A DNA stretch of 64,000 nucleotides from Sedimentisphaerales bacterium (GTDB taxonomy: Bacteria; Planctomycetota; Phycisphaerae; Sedimentisphaerales; SM23-30). Made by a program: the position numbers and the translations under genes. Under the pieces are notes generated by a model. It was not told the origin of the DNA. It ran no database searches and saw nothing but the letters and a program-made list of their open reading frames with translations. Location of the stretch: positions 1 to 64,000 of the forward strand of contig JAFGKT010000008.1 in the NCBI GenBank assembly GCA_016928435.1, given 5' to 3'. Positions 52,401 through 58,672 of the stretch are shown in pieces (position 1 is the stretch's first letter; each line of letters begins with the position of its first letter).

Positions 52401-52662
52401 CGGCCAGGTAGGCTATGTCTCAGCCCCAGGCAGCATACGCGACAGTTTTGTAGCTGCCGGTATCGCTCCGACCGGTGCGGACTTCTTCAATCCTTCCGCT
52501 ACAGCCAATGGAAGTATCGGCTCGGTACGGTTCGGTAACGCCCTGGCCGGTGCGGACGCGTTTGGCGTCGCGGCCCATACCAATATTACTTCGGTACTGC
52601 TGGGCAACAAGAGCATGGGCTCCGGACAGATTCACGGCGATTTCGAGGTACACCTGATCTAG
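43408..52662 (+). CDS. giant LEPR-xLL surface protein with ASH/Hydin-like repeats
   Basis: 3084 residues, the largest gene here. ATG 43408 follows ATAGGAG and gives the basic N-terminus MSHKVRRRFSRLAL, then LEPLEQRLLLD at 28-38, the LEPR-xLL motif found at the N-terminus of very large planctomycete surface proteins. Residues 50-900 contain repeated beta blades (for example IVVDLEGRPIVAWSS, DVDSAGNPVVSWQGFG), probably a propeller-like array. The middle holds jelly-roll-like segments. About 1974-2720 carries six ASH/Hydin-type repeats (DFGSTSGNLVDRAFSINNIG, EFGSVIQDHQETQSFTITN, NFGPVSQGLQSTTETVTLT and others). The end is a Gly/Asn-rich beta-helix-like region. There is no PEP-CTERM or dockerin tail. 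Probably cell-surface; function unknown. Confidence 0.88.
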   Translation: MSHKVRRRFSRLALRSKSRILPKADLKLEPLEQRLLLDVSGWWDELGFRSGSGGGITWDPIDVAGESQLVLSSDGDPIAVWVEGTFIEYNEDPIPFHWEIDGDIYVRQYAGSTDPAYQGLPGWWDLSDGSADGLNNVDTGEGEGDDEDGYVEPVHTGSVNRIGTGRQIAAAAGPNGEVAVVWVTNGSSDPEELNYTGGDSEIYGRIWDGSEWVQMDWSETYGGISNDAVLNEKPSVVISPVGEVFVSYTAIHPGTDQREIVVKRYGYNYPETFVGVPHPDDRVWVELTDETIGEFAERPHSGVSHDEATSFDSSIVVDLEGRPIVAWSSMLGQDQAEIYVKRWTGDTWIEINNSNSASDPDDDGRSGVSNDSGMSLQPDLAITDSGDLIVTWVNWADWANYDNPLTDGGQAGIFVRELADGSSTWTTFDTQHVGQDSATNRGLAPSLGWYYTPKIDVDSAGNPVVSWQGFGAGERYVADRDGDTIVDGVEVHTPDLPGNQDLESPVMAIYAGAYNGTAFGLLTTNARNSISPTVDMCWMPDTLIGENDEILVSYTWRDSQFDPSNLDYEVFVQEWDTTNLQWTEHGRGSNSNGNDVIGPTLRDWRSTGYSVDENETQIGLVDYNDNPEDPDVMLASPNKAVNNGGHIYHYSRVDDTWYTGDVDISFGYTFDLEGEPDIEFNLDANPLLAYLDDVSGLPYVYEWIPNATTTGGTWTLVGGGPASGTVGNTEFNDVDGDGTNGNRNIGISVQAGPYSQILLTYLTHTNTSAEGVTNGNPNNKIGGHYGGGSDDLVTLLWDGNTWSNVGDGFLKKQPGMGVAYYSDFDGFDFTEDNIAEAKDENDDGDINIDDYEESYDTLFYGKNSDQVEISIEEGNADATSPEPGAGYTGNPGDAGMVIQFNIPSQENSADWPFDAWPGNDEWPGGQPDPLPPNWAINLNSPPRPFMGMAIGYVDYFVNLDSWVDDLTFQFSYAAQTLFYVETALFVMVDRQFIDMDTTTAMVIDPVFLLNNPFQTEIEYNEDTQVTVDLSAQMAAMRANLDLDPGFWSGPGEHTISLVAVANPLLFPTGEEGGIPVPADEEMPKVYLDNFVVYQRLEGETGYYSGVTPTYPRVDSVVAANFDANKNGWESSHDGYINGNIYTYRDATGGFTGATGDGGLVIRLGNGTDIENNLLGTHSYEFTPALAGLYTLDLDYSLLLGTDVPNGQSITLQYRIDGGGWNPIDTLTKPPAGAAYQPAATIPLGALTAATHKLEISAELSQSAEGLAVDDDFEGANPLPGPVWDYRPEYLGRTSLATGVWNDAANDTLRITLGDDTTHALLLEAAFECNFTAGATSDFSVSFDYALTNGNGLGTEALSYMIVSIIDNSTKVQTFLDGMALEYAAEGPSATRSGTVTIDISNVLGDLPAGVSYTLLFHGGLTETLDTANSTATVDIDNVKIFEQDRGRGYAYLDNIVLTALGGGGIEIKSTADWRIKADPEQGHDSATVGYNDQVGPEYDQTEHKRLFDFGECMTLSVTGNGAGSTVMDTLKIDNVYSDEDGPMVISFRYRLQTSSSDPIFNPADPANTNLAVRIDGTLYDAVSANQFVSTPTPAFGQWYSFTGDSGWWNGDENNPEYTYVYVVANDIEAGPHTVHVELNVANEPTTVTSQLWIDNLAVIVSRPTNAADPKAILLPNRNFAVGVTNKSLDQSLDMPLYGDDDADPHPDDFLTFFDYGLIDFDSYYYTASVWEQNPGANKWQIYGDNLGFTQEIDFLGFSLKENLQSGSIGDVVGLGFYTYGMPAPELYKLSDLCIGPNGVVWAGLQHAESEWVDVNGDGELDAFHAHPWNINIRPYWGPNTDLDIEVWRWQPYNDPLNVKKDADQWVNTNLVPNAVWNAYTNLQMVSSGGQLPSVAWTLRGDLGSYADAGAQRYQEDKTWGVMNTESIQNNGEMAMWSALWVDDMIVRPDGFPIASFYMGHLDANGIREFNTFGTMPDLTITEQSGIPNDDLLDFGSTSGNLVDRAFSINNIGGGDLTVYSIEIGGTGSLPTCPFSLRDDLNFPFTLTGNALTGQGGSVSVAVRFDPEGIPDGDYSAVLIVHTNDPRHPDHPFSHFYDVILRATSQNDAEMTVSPRQLVFPDTVMNTVSTTRDTVVRNRGDEDLTISEWFFAGVNFSVDSAYITDGDVVTPVANINNKGSLDDIVLVPNAYLTFSIEFAPQRVDDIIDTFYIHSDDQNLEYAPVALFGTGISGASMEVTENVGTPNNDTIEFGSVIQDHQETQSFTITNTGSTDLTIISITDINNVSAITMMPYVENLVLAPTESIVIDVTFSPEGPEPGHIAVPEELDTILRILNDDPIEALRSYEVSLTGLSVPEIPIISIEEVAATNDASDNMVLDFVNTNINATVSRQLHITNLGGADLTLDSFVLSNTIDFSVEPVNLRNNAADDIVLPYDSAAQTVTVTFNPTHAGYYDETLRIYYYNENNELVSQTLTMQALALNASLQITDSQGAAGDQLINFGPVSQGLQSTTETVTLTNNGTSALSITNWALTTGDTDIFQVQAFAAAPIVVAPGASTSFDVLFSPEQAQAYGGQITITSDDPNNPTMTVDLLGQGSAPGLVSVLDQSGAVVVAVDFTPVTPLVFGIGQSVTQSFTVRNITDVDLLLKGLTTESSLFILNHPLNPNNANDDIVLPVGGEFAFTITFDAANMFDGSVDLIMVTNNAENTGTDVTSTVTLEAETVYAPRVGGAGSSITLPWIDEHGNTVTFIMFGGGSAVIIPETPNSTGGAIDTIQFIGTTSSSFFMARTTGSLDVGSITGTAVGSLYLTNVNLVGDGIDIQGLTSYLSMGNLENGADINIGNTFGRAPIIQLGNVGDGSDIDVNGDVLMFRPATFGNATFNADDVTILNLGGTTTDGSVNLTGNLNIATTSAANVNTDFIVQGNINFIAASRSNYTGAVRADNISFAMFRNLEGAAISASRRVGYVMSSTNLFDSLILGGYDLGNDGRLGGGDDVLVAGGQVGYVSAPGSIRDSFVAAGIAPTGADFFNPSATANGSIGSVRFGNALAGADAFGVAAHTNITSVLLGNKSMGSGQIHGDFEVHLI

Positions 52663-52787
52663 TACCGTGTAGGTTTGAATGCACCGGGCGAAAGATGCCT
52701 GTTAGTATCAAGAAATGACAGGCTTGGTCCGCGCTAACTATTATTCAGCATAGTTTTACCAACTGAACAATGCATGGGGTTCTGGCT

Positions 52788-53417
52788 ATGAGGATCATTG
52801 CCGGCTCACGAGCCCGAACCAACATTTTACCGCCGCGAGACCTGACGACCCGACCAATAACCGATCGCGTCAAGGAATCGCTTTTCAGTATTATAAACGA
52901 CCGGCTCGCTAATGCCCGCGTGGCGGATTTGTTCTGCGGTACCGGTTCAATGGGACTCGAAGCGATCAGTAGGGGGGCAGCGCATGCCATAATGGTCGAT
53001 AAAGATCGTGATGCGATTGCGCGTTTGCACAAAAACATCGCCAAGTTGAGATTCGAGCACCAAACCACCGTTCGATGCGCTGATATCTTTCGCTGCGGCA
53101 TTCCTATCTCACCAGCGGTTGATACTGCAACAAAGCAAGTTTCCAATAACGAGATTCCGGTAGTGGCAACGGAAGATAAACGCTGCGATTTGGTTTTTGT
53201 TGATCCGCCTTACAGGCTGTCACTCGAGACTGCTCCGGAGTCCAAACTGGCTTTGTTGCTCTGTAAAATCGCCGAGCAGGTGGCGCCGCGGGCGATGGTT
53301 ATTGTGCGTCAACAAAAGCAAGCACAAGGCCTGGCTGATCAATACGCGTCGCTGTGCCTCACGCAAACCCGGCAATACGGCAGCATGATCCTATCGTTTT
53401 TGGAGAACGTCTTGTGA
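52788..53417 (+). CDS. rsmD: 16S rRNA (guanine966-N2)-methyltransferase, RsmD family
   Basis: 209 residues. ATG 52788 gives the typical RsmD opening MRIIAGSRAR, then RPITDRVKESLFSII, the SAM-binding VADLFCGTGSMGLEAISRGA and the catalytic VFVDPPYR. A stretch of about 20 residues (PISPAVDTATKQVSNNEIPV) inserted before the DPPY motif is unusual. It methylates G966 of 16S rRNA in the assembling 30S subunit. The stop overlaps the GTG start of the next gene by four bases, so the two are translationally coupled. Confidence 0.92.
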   Translation: MRIIAGSRARTNILPPRDLTTRPITDRVKESLFSIINDRLANARVADLFCGTGSMGLEAISRGAAHAIMVDKDRDAIARLHKNIAKLRFEHQTTVRCADIFRCGIPISPAVDTATKQVSNNEIPVVATEDKRCDLVFVDPPYRLSLETAPESKLALLLCKIAEQVAPRAMVIVRQQKQAQGLADQYASLCLTQTRQYGSMILSFLENVL

Positions 53418-54667
53418 GCAAAACGCAGGCATCGTCTAAGCACCCGAAACCTTCAGCTCACCAAGTGATGCTCAGGGTTGTCCAATATCTGCGCGATGCC
53501 GGCTTTGAGGCGCTGCTGGCCGGCGGATGCGTGCGCGACATGCTCCTGGGCCAACAACCAAACGATTATGATATCGCCACCAATGCCACTCCTGATTCCA
53601 TAACCAAGATTTTTCGCAATACCCTCAGCGTCGGAGCGCAGTTTGGGGTGGTTGTGGTGTTGATGGGGGGGCATCAAATCGAAGTAGCCACGTTTCGCAG
53701 TGACGATTCGTATCATGATGGACGCCGGCCCGCCTCGGTGGTGTTCACTGATGCCGAACATGATGCACAACGGCGCGATTTCACCATTAACGGCATGTTC
53801 TTCGATCCGCTAACCGAGCGGGTAATCGACTATGTCGGCGGCACAGCGGACCTGCGCGGCCGTGTTATCCGCGCCATAGGCAATCCCGATGAGCGATTCG
53901 CCGAAGACCATCTGCGTATGTTACGAGCCCTTCGGTTTGCCTGCCGGTTGGGTTTCACAATAGAGTCGGCAACCTACCAAGCCATTTGCGATCACGCGCT
54001 CAAGATCGCCAAGATCAGCGCTGAACGCATCGCAGGCGAACTCGAACAAATTCTAACCGACCCCAGCCGGGTCCAAGGCGTTGAATTGGCGCAAAAGACC
54101 GGATTGCTCGCTGCGTGCCTGCCGATATTATCGGACCAAAAGGTTCACGCCGGTCTAGCCGTCTTACAGCAGCTTCCGGAAGTGCTGCCGTTCCACCTGG
54201 CTTTGGCGGCTTTGTTGGTCGATTGCACCCCGAGCGAAGCCGCTCAAGTGTGCCGAAAACTCAAAACCAGTAATGATGTGCGTCGTCATACCGTGTTTCT
54301 GCTGGAAAAGCGAGAGGCGCTATTGCAGGCTTTGCCGCTGACGCCCGGCAGGCTCAAACGATGGCTCGCGGAACCGCTTTTTGAAAACCTGTTCTGTTTT
54401 ACCGCTGCGCAGTTGCGCGCCACCGGCCAAAACGAAGACTCCTTGCAGCAATTGCGCAATCAAATCGAGCAATTGGGCGATGCCCCGATCGCGCCGCCGC
54501 CTTTACTGGATGGCCACGCGCTGATTGGTTTAGGCGCACCGCCGGGACCAATAGTAGGGCGGTTGGCTGAGGAAATGTACTTAGCTCAGCTTGAAGGTGA
54601 AATCGCTGATACCGACCAAGCCGCTGGCTGGGTCAAAGCATGGCTTCATCGCCATCATACCGACTAA
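53414..54667 (+). CDS. CCA tRNA nucleotidyltransferase / poly(A) polymerase
   Basis: 417 residues. The start is GTG 53414, overlapping the rsmD stop, with GGAG eight bases upstream. The nucleotidyltransferase signature LLAGGCVRDMLLG, catalytic DYDIA, RRDFTINGMFFD and the RNA-binding region RMLRALRFACRLGF are all in place; the C-terminal helical part is complete. The family adds CCA to tRNA 3' ends or poly(A) to RNA; sequence alone does not decide which, so I give no symbol. Confidence 0.93.
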   Translation: MSKTQASSKHPKPSAHQVMLRVVQYLRDAGFEALLAGGCVRDMLLGQQPNDYDIATNATPDSITKIFRNTLSVGAQFGVVVVLMGGHQIEVATFRSDDSYHDGRRPASVVFTDAEHDAQRRDFTINGMFFDPLTERVIDYVGGTADLRGRVIRAIGNPDERFAEDHLRMLRALRFACRLGFTIESATYQAICDHALKIAKISAERIAGELEQILTDPSRVQGVELAQKTGLLAACLPILSDQKVHAGLAVLQQLPEVLPFHLALAALLVDCTPSEAAQVCRKLKTSNDVRRHTVFLLEKREALLQALPLTPGRLKRWLAEPLFENLFCFTAAQLRATGQNEDSLQQLRNQIEQLGDAPIAPPPLLDGHALIGLGAPPGPIVGRLAEEMYLAQLEGEIADTDQAAGWVKAWLHRHHTD

Positions 54668-54700
54668 ACCAGCCGCGTTTTCGCACCTCATCAAACGCCA

Positions 54701-55855
54701 TCAGCGCAAACCATTACCGCGCCCCCGGGCAACTGCATCTACAAAGGCTTGGTCATATTCCCCAGCCAATTGCCCCCAACTGTAGCTTCGAACATGCTGA
54801 GCCAGATCGCACGCGGCAGCTTGAGGCCAATTCTCACACAACCACGCCAGCTTAGCACGCAAATCCCGACCGTCGTCGTAGAAATGTACTGCACTTGCCT
54901 CACTCGGCATTAGTTCCGGATAGCTCAACCGACGAGGCAACAGAGGATAACAACCACGCGCTGTCGCCTCCAATATCGACAAACCAAAAAACTCGTGGAT
55001 TGCCGTGGAAACCACAATATCCGCTCGACTCAACAACGCCAGATACTCAGCCCTATCCGCCACGTAACCAAAATGCTCCAAACGATGAGCCAATGATTTC
55101 TCTATCGCGCCGAAGATAGGGGGGCTGTCCCGGAATTGCTCGCCCGCGACAATCAGCCTGAAGTTCACTCCCTGCCGATCCAAATCCAATAACGCTTCAA
55201 AAAAATCGTCCGGGTTCTTGTCGTATTCCCAACGATGGTTCCAGAGGATTATCGGTACAGCGTTTTCTCGATTAGCTGTCCCTGGTTTATACGCAGCAAA
55301 AACTTCGTCCGGCAGACCCAAGGACCGCACAACCGCCCGACGTTCGATTTCTTCCGGTAAGCCTTCCGGTACGTAGTCCGGCATCTTCGCCAGCAGCTTA
55401 CGCGCCGCCTCCAAGAACGTCCGAAGATGATAACACGAATTGAACCATATTGCATCCGCAGCCAAGCAAGTGGTGATATTAGTGAACCCGTATTGATAAT
55501 CCCGCTGAGATTCGTCCGGCAAAGGATACGTCAACTGGTTTTCATGGAAATAACAGACAATCGGCTTGTTCTGCCAATCGCCCGGCAGCAAGGCCCGCAG
55601 ATCCGCAACCGAGGTCATGTCCGAAGTGAATATCAAATCGGTGTTTTCGGGTCCGCCGATTTCGTTGCTGCGACGTTGGAGTTCTTGAGCAAAGTATATC
55701 CCCGCCCCTCGCATCCGCCATTTCCATTTACGCGGCGGTAAACCCCAACGAGTAAACCTATGCCCACTGGACGCGATCAACCCATCCAAAAACGCGCCAT
55801 GACTGCCCCCGTCGTACGCCTCCATCGCCAAGATGTGCAGCCGCGCCTCGCTCAT
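54701..55855 (-). CDS. DUF3524 glycosyltransferase, queuosine-tRNA mannosyltransferase-like
   Basis: 384 residues. The N-terminal half is a DUF3524 domain (ILAMEAYDGGSHGAFLDGL, DLIFTSDMTSVADLRALLP, CYFHENQLTYPL, FNSCYHLRTFL). The C-terminal half is a GT-B glycosyltransferase domain (LWNHRWEYDKNPDDFFEAL, ADIVVSTAIHEFFGLSILEA). This is the arrangement of animal GTDC1/QTMAN, which mannosylates queuosine in tRNA-Asp; bacterial members are mostly uncharacterised. Its ATG directly abuts the stop of the SIS isomerase gene, so the pair is co-expressed. Confidence 0.88.
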   Translation of the reverse strand: MSEARLHILAMEAYDGGSHGAFLDGLIASSGHRFTRWGLPPRKWKWRMRGAGIYFAQELQRRSNEIGGPENTDLIFTSDMTSVADLRALLPGDWQNKPIVCYFHENQLTYPLPDESQRDYQYGFTNITTCLAADAIWFNSCYHLRTFLEAARKLLAKMPDYVPEGLPEEIERRAVVRSLGLPDEVFAAYKPGTANRENAVPIILWNHRWEYDKNPDDFFEALLDLDRQGVNFRLIVAGEQFRDSPPIFGAIEKSLAHRLEHFGYVADRAEYLALLSRADIVVSTAIHEFFGLSILEATARGCYPLLPRRLSYPELMPSEASAVHFYDDGRDLRAKLAWLCENWPQAAACDLAQHVRSYSWGQLAGEYDQAFVDAVARGRGNGLR

Positions 55856-56524
55856 CTACCGCTCACCGTAGAAATACGCTTCGATCATCTTGCATAACGC
55901 GTGATATAACGGCAATTGGTTTTCCTGAATATCAGCCGTTGTTGCGCCCGGCACACGCCAATCAATATCGCTCAACTGAGCAATCACGCCGCCCTTGGGC
56001 CCGGTAAAACTGATTGTCGTCAGTCCATACGCTTTAGCAAGTTTCATTGCCGCGGTCACATTCGCCGCGTTACCACTGGTGCTGATCCCCAAAAGTACGC
56101 CACAGCGAATTCGCTCAGCGAAGGAATTCAGCTCTTGGGCATAAATTAAAGCCGCGTCGCGATCATTGGCGTACGCGCTGCGCAGCGAATGAGATTCACC
56201 CAGCACCACAACAGGCAAACCCCGCTCCAGCCCGCTGAGCAATTCACTGCCCCCGTCCATCTCCTTCAGCGTTTTACATACCTTTTCATCTACCATCGGA
56301 CGAGGCATTTCAAAACTCTTGGCGAGTTCGCCTTTAATATGTACCGCGTCAGCGAAGCTGCCCCCGTTACCGCACACATACAAAATCCCGCCTTCCTCCA
56401 AAACTCCCACAATGCGCTCGCAAGCCGCCAGCAATCCAGCGCGAGCATCAGCCAAATGCCCATGGCGACTCAACAAAACATCCGCTTTGTCCATCACTCG
56501 TTGCGGTAGGGGGGTGTTACTCAT
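55856..56524 (-). CDS. SIS domain phosphosugar isomerase, GmhA-like
   Basis: 222 residues from ATG 56524 (AGGAAG six bases upstream). The SIS signature CGNGGSFADAVH with the following HIKGEL keeps the GmhA catalytic Glu position; STSGNAANV and the C-terminal IQENQLPLYHALC keep the zinc Gln and catalytic His. GmhA converts sedoheptulose 7-phosphate to D-glycero-D-manno-heptose 7-phosphate for lipopolysaccharide; the related DiaA binds DnaA. An insert of about 30 residues after the signature is longer than I expect. It is coupled to the DUF3524 glycosyltransferase. Confidence 0.85.
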   Translation of the reverse strand: MSNTPLPQRVMDKADVLLSRHGHLADARAGLLAACERIVGVLEEGGILYVCGNGGSFADAVHIKGELAKSFEMPRPMVDEKVCKTLKEMDGGSELLSGLERGLPVVVLGESHSLRSAYANDRDAALIYAQELNSFAERIRCGVLLGISTSGNAANVTAAMKLAKAYGLTTISFTGPKGGVIAQLSDIDWRVPGATTADIQENQLPLYHALCKMIEAYFYGER

Positions 56525-56567
56525 TTTTCTTCCTATATCAAGGCTTGGTTTGGGCTGTTTCAATTAT

Positions 56568-56687
56568 CCGGTTATCACACAGTCGGGTAGGGTGTGCAAC
56601 TTGTTTGCACACGCGTGTAACTGCGACAGCAATTTATTAGTGAAAATTCGTGTCCATTAGTGGTTCTCTTTCCGGTTATCACAGTCG
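56568..56687. repeat. repeat island flanked by direct repeats
   Basis: CCGGTTATCACACAGTCG (56568-56585) and CCGGTTATCACAGTCG (56672-56687) bracket one inverted copy of family C (56586-56615) and one inverted copy of family D (56634-56671). The bracket resembles a duplicated target site. Confidence 0.7.
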
Positions 56688-56696
56688 CGCCGGCGG

Positions 56697-57557
56697 CTAC
56701 GGTTGTCTAAACTGATTCGGTTCCACCGCTACAATCGCGGCATCCGGCTGAACATAACGAATCGAACTTAAACCATCCATCGCCTCAGCGTAATTGGAAT
56801 ATCGCCCGTAGCGTACAGCGTACAAAACATTGCTGCCGCGTTGGATGGGCGTCCAATCAGCCGTTATGCCCGATTGACTCAGTTCATCAATATGGGCCGT
56901 CGCCCGCGCCAAGTTGGAATAAGCCGCCAACTGTACGCGGAACTGCCGGGCGCCGAAACGTATACGCGACGCCTCAGCAAAACCAGACTCGGGAAATTCA
57001 TTCATGCACTGCGATAAATATCTATCCGCCTGGCTCCACTGCCCCAGATTCTGTGACGCCACCGCCAAGCGATACAGCAACGCGTCTTTCGGCGCCGTAT
57101 CGGGCAGGTTCGGCAAGGCCTGCTGATAATAGTTTATCGCCTCCAATTGCGATGACGCGGTATTCCGCTCGAACATAATATGCCCGATAGCCAGTTCCGC
57201 CATGCTTCGCGCCGCTGAGTTCTGCGTACAAAGATTGGCCGATCGTCGTAGGTCAACCAATGCCGCTTCGTCATTGGCCGGCTCGCTGCGCCGATAACTC
57301 AAACCTCGCAAATACAGAGCCTCGGATCGTTCAGCCGCTCGGGGATAGTCGGTCAAAAACTCTCCCGTCAAATCTATCACCGTATCGTATTGACCGTATT
57401 CGAAGTTGCGATAGGCCTGCGACAGCAACGATTGTCCTGCAGTGTCCAAAGGTGTCTGACAACCGCTCAGCAACCCCAAGCCAAGCAGCATTGCCAAAGT
57501 CGCGAACCACCGAAAACCTATTCCCCGTAACGATCTTGCTATTTTTTTCATCATCAT
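56697..57557 (-). CDS. TPR lipoprotein with SPOR-like C-terminus
   Basis: About 286 residues; three consecutive ATG codons (57557, 57554, 57551) follow AGGCGA, and any may start. The signal peptide ends in the lipobox LLSGC. Residues 45-200 form TPR-like repeats like those of BamD/CpoB (AYRNFEYGQYDTVIDLTGEF, YLRGLSYRRSEPANDEAALV). The last 75 residues (FRVQLAAYSNLARATAHIDE, VLYAVRYGRYSNYAEAMDGL) match the SPOR fold that binds denuded peptidoglycan. Likely an envelope or division-associated lipoprotein. Confidence 0.82.
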   Translation of the reverse strand: MMMKKIARSLRGIGFRWFATLAMLLGLGLLSGCQTPLDTAGQSLLSQAYRNFEYGQYDTVIDLTGEFLTDYPRAAERSEALYLRGLSYRRSEPANDEAALVDLRRSANLCTQNSAARSMAELAIGHIMFERNTASSQLEAINYYQQALPNLPDTAPKDALLYRLAVASQNLGQWSQADRYLSQCMNEFPESGFAEASRIRFGARQFRVQLAAYSNLARATAHIDELSQSGITADWTPIQRGSNVLYAVRYGRYSNYAEAMDGLSSIRYVQPDAAIVAVEPNQFRQP

Positions 57558-57631
57558 TCGCCTGTCATACATTACTTATCTTAGGGTGGGTAATTTTGAA
57601 CATCTTGTTCAAAGCTATCCATGTGGTTCCT

Positions 57632-57720
57632 TAGCAAAAGGGTGGTTGAACATCAACCAAGTTCCATTTTCCAACCACCTACCGGGTGCCCGCCCTTTCG
57701 CGCAGCTAAAGGGTGGTCGT
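57632..57720 (+). repeat. palindromic repeat family A, copy 3 with a half copy
   Basis: A complete unit at 57684-57720 (GCCCTTTCGCGCAGCTAAAG then GGTGGTCG) is preceded by a partial unit at 57632-57651 (AGCAAAAGGGTGGTTGAAC). It lies between two minus-strand genes and matches 106-143 and 14041-14075. Confidence 0.7.
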
Positions 57721-57774
57721 CAGCCAATACCTGCCTTTGGTAAATCTATAACTGCGATTCTCGCTACACTATAT

Positions 57775-58668
57775 TCATTCATCGACCTGCACAATACGCT
57801 TACGAACGCGACTTGCGGCAGTCTTGGCGGTGGGTTTCCGTTTGGCCGAAGTCTTTTTCTCGCTGCTCTGACGTTTTTCCCCAGCCTTGCGCGTGTACTT
57901 TCTTTTCTTGGCGGGGGTCTTCTCCGCGGCAGCTTGCTCAGCCTTGGCTATCAGTCGGCAAAGGTCCGTAACTTCCTGCTTGGTCAATTGACGAAACTTA
58001 CCAGGCCCCAAACCGCGCAAGTTTAATTTCCCAATTTTAATCCTGGTCAGCTTTCGCACCGGATGCCCAAGCCGCGCCAACATACGCCTGATTTGCCGAT
58101 TGCGACCCTCGCGCAGTTCAATCTCCAAAAGCGATTGATTGGGCCCACGCCGCAAAACCTTAATATGTTCTATGGTCGCTTTGCCTTCGTCCAGATACAC
58201 ACCGCGTTTCAGCGTTTCAATCGTTTCGCCCGAAACCGATCCCGAAACCTCCGCCACGTACTTCTTTATCACACCATAACGTGGATGCGTCAATCTATTG
58301 GCCAAATCTCCGTCATTGGTCATTATCAGAAGGCCCATGGAATCAGCGTCCAATCGGCCCACAGGGTACACACGCTGACGCACACCCACCAACAAATCAA
58401 TCGCACGCTTGCGACCCTCGGGGTCGTTGTTCGTACACACCACGTTTTTGGGCTTATGCAGCAGATAATAGACCTTCTGCTCCTGCGCCAATTTTCGGCC
58501 CGCGACCACAATCGTATCCACTGCCGGATCCACCAGCACGGGCAATTTGCGCACAACCCGGCCATTAACCTTAACCTGTCCGTCAAGGATAAGCTCTTCG
58601 CAGTGCCGCCGACTGGCGATCCCAGCCTCAGCCATAACTTTTTGTAAACGTTCGCCTTTGTCGCTCAC
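57775..58668 (-). CDS. 23S rRNA pseudouridine synthase, RluB/RsuA family
   Basis: 297 residues. The N-terminal S4 domain (ERLQKVMAEAGIASRRHCEE) is followed by the pseudouridine synthase domain with catalytic Asp in YPVGRLDADSMGLLIMTNDG and the RNRQIRRML motif. The last 60 residues are a Lys/Arg/Ala-rich disordered tail, as seen in several RluB-like enzymes, that probably binds rRNA. Which uridine is modified cannot be told from the sequence. It starts four bases after the manA stop, so they form an operon. Confidence 0.93.
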   Translation of the reverse strand: MSDKGERLQKVMAEAGIASRRHCEELILDGQVKVNGRVVRKLPVLVDPAVDTIVVAGRKLAQEQKVYYLLHKPKNVVCTNNDPEGRKRAIDLLVGVRQRVYPVGRLDADSMGLLIMTNDGDLANRLTHPRYGVIKKYVAEVSGSVSGETIETLKRGVYLDEGKATIEHIKVLRRGPNQSLLEIELREGRNRQIRRMLARLGHPVRKLTRIKIGKLNLRGLGPGKFRQLTKQEVTDLCRLIAKAEQAAAEKTPAKKRKYTRKAGEKRQSSEKKTSAKRKPTAKTAASRVRKRIVQVDE

Positions 58669-58672
58669 CAGC

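Noticed and set aside
52697..52723. GCCTGT / ACAGGC hairpin after the giant gene as a terminator
   Set aside because: Only six paired bases and no T tract follow.
55856..56524. Loss of a catalytic histidine in the SIS isomerase (IQENQ instead of IQExH)
   Set aside because: The catalytic His in GmhA corresponds to the later histidine (LYHALC), which is present.
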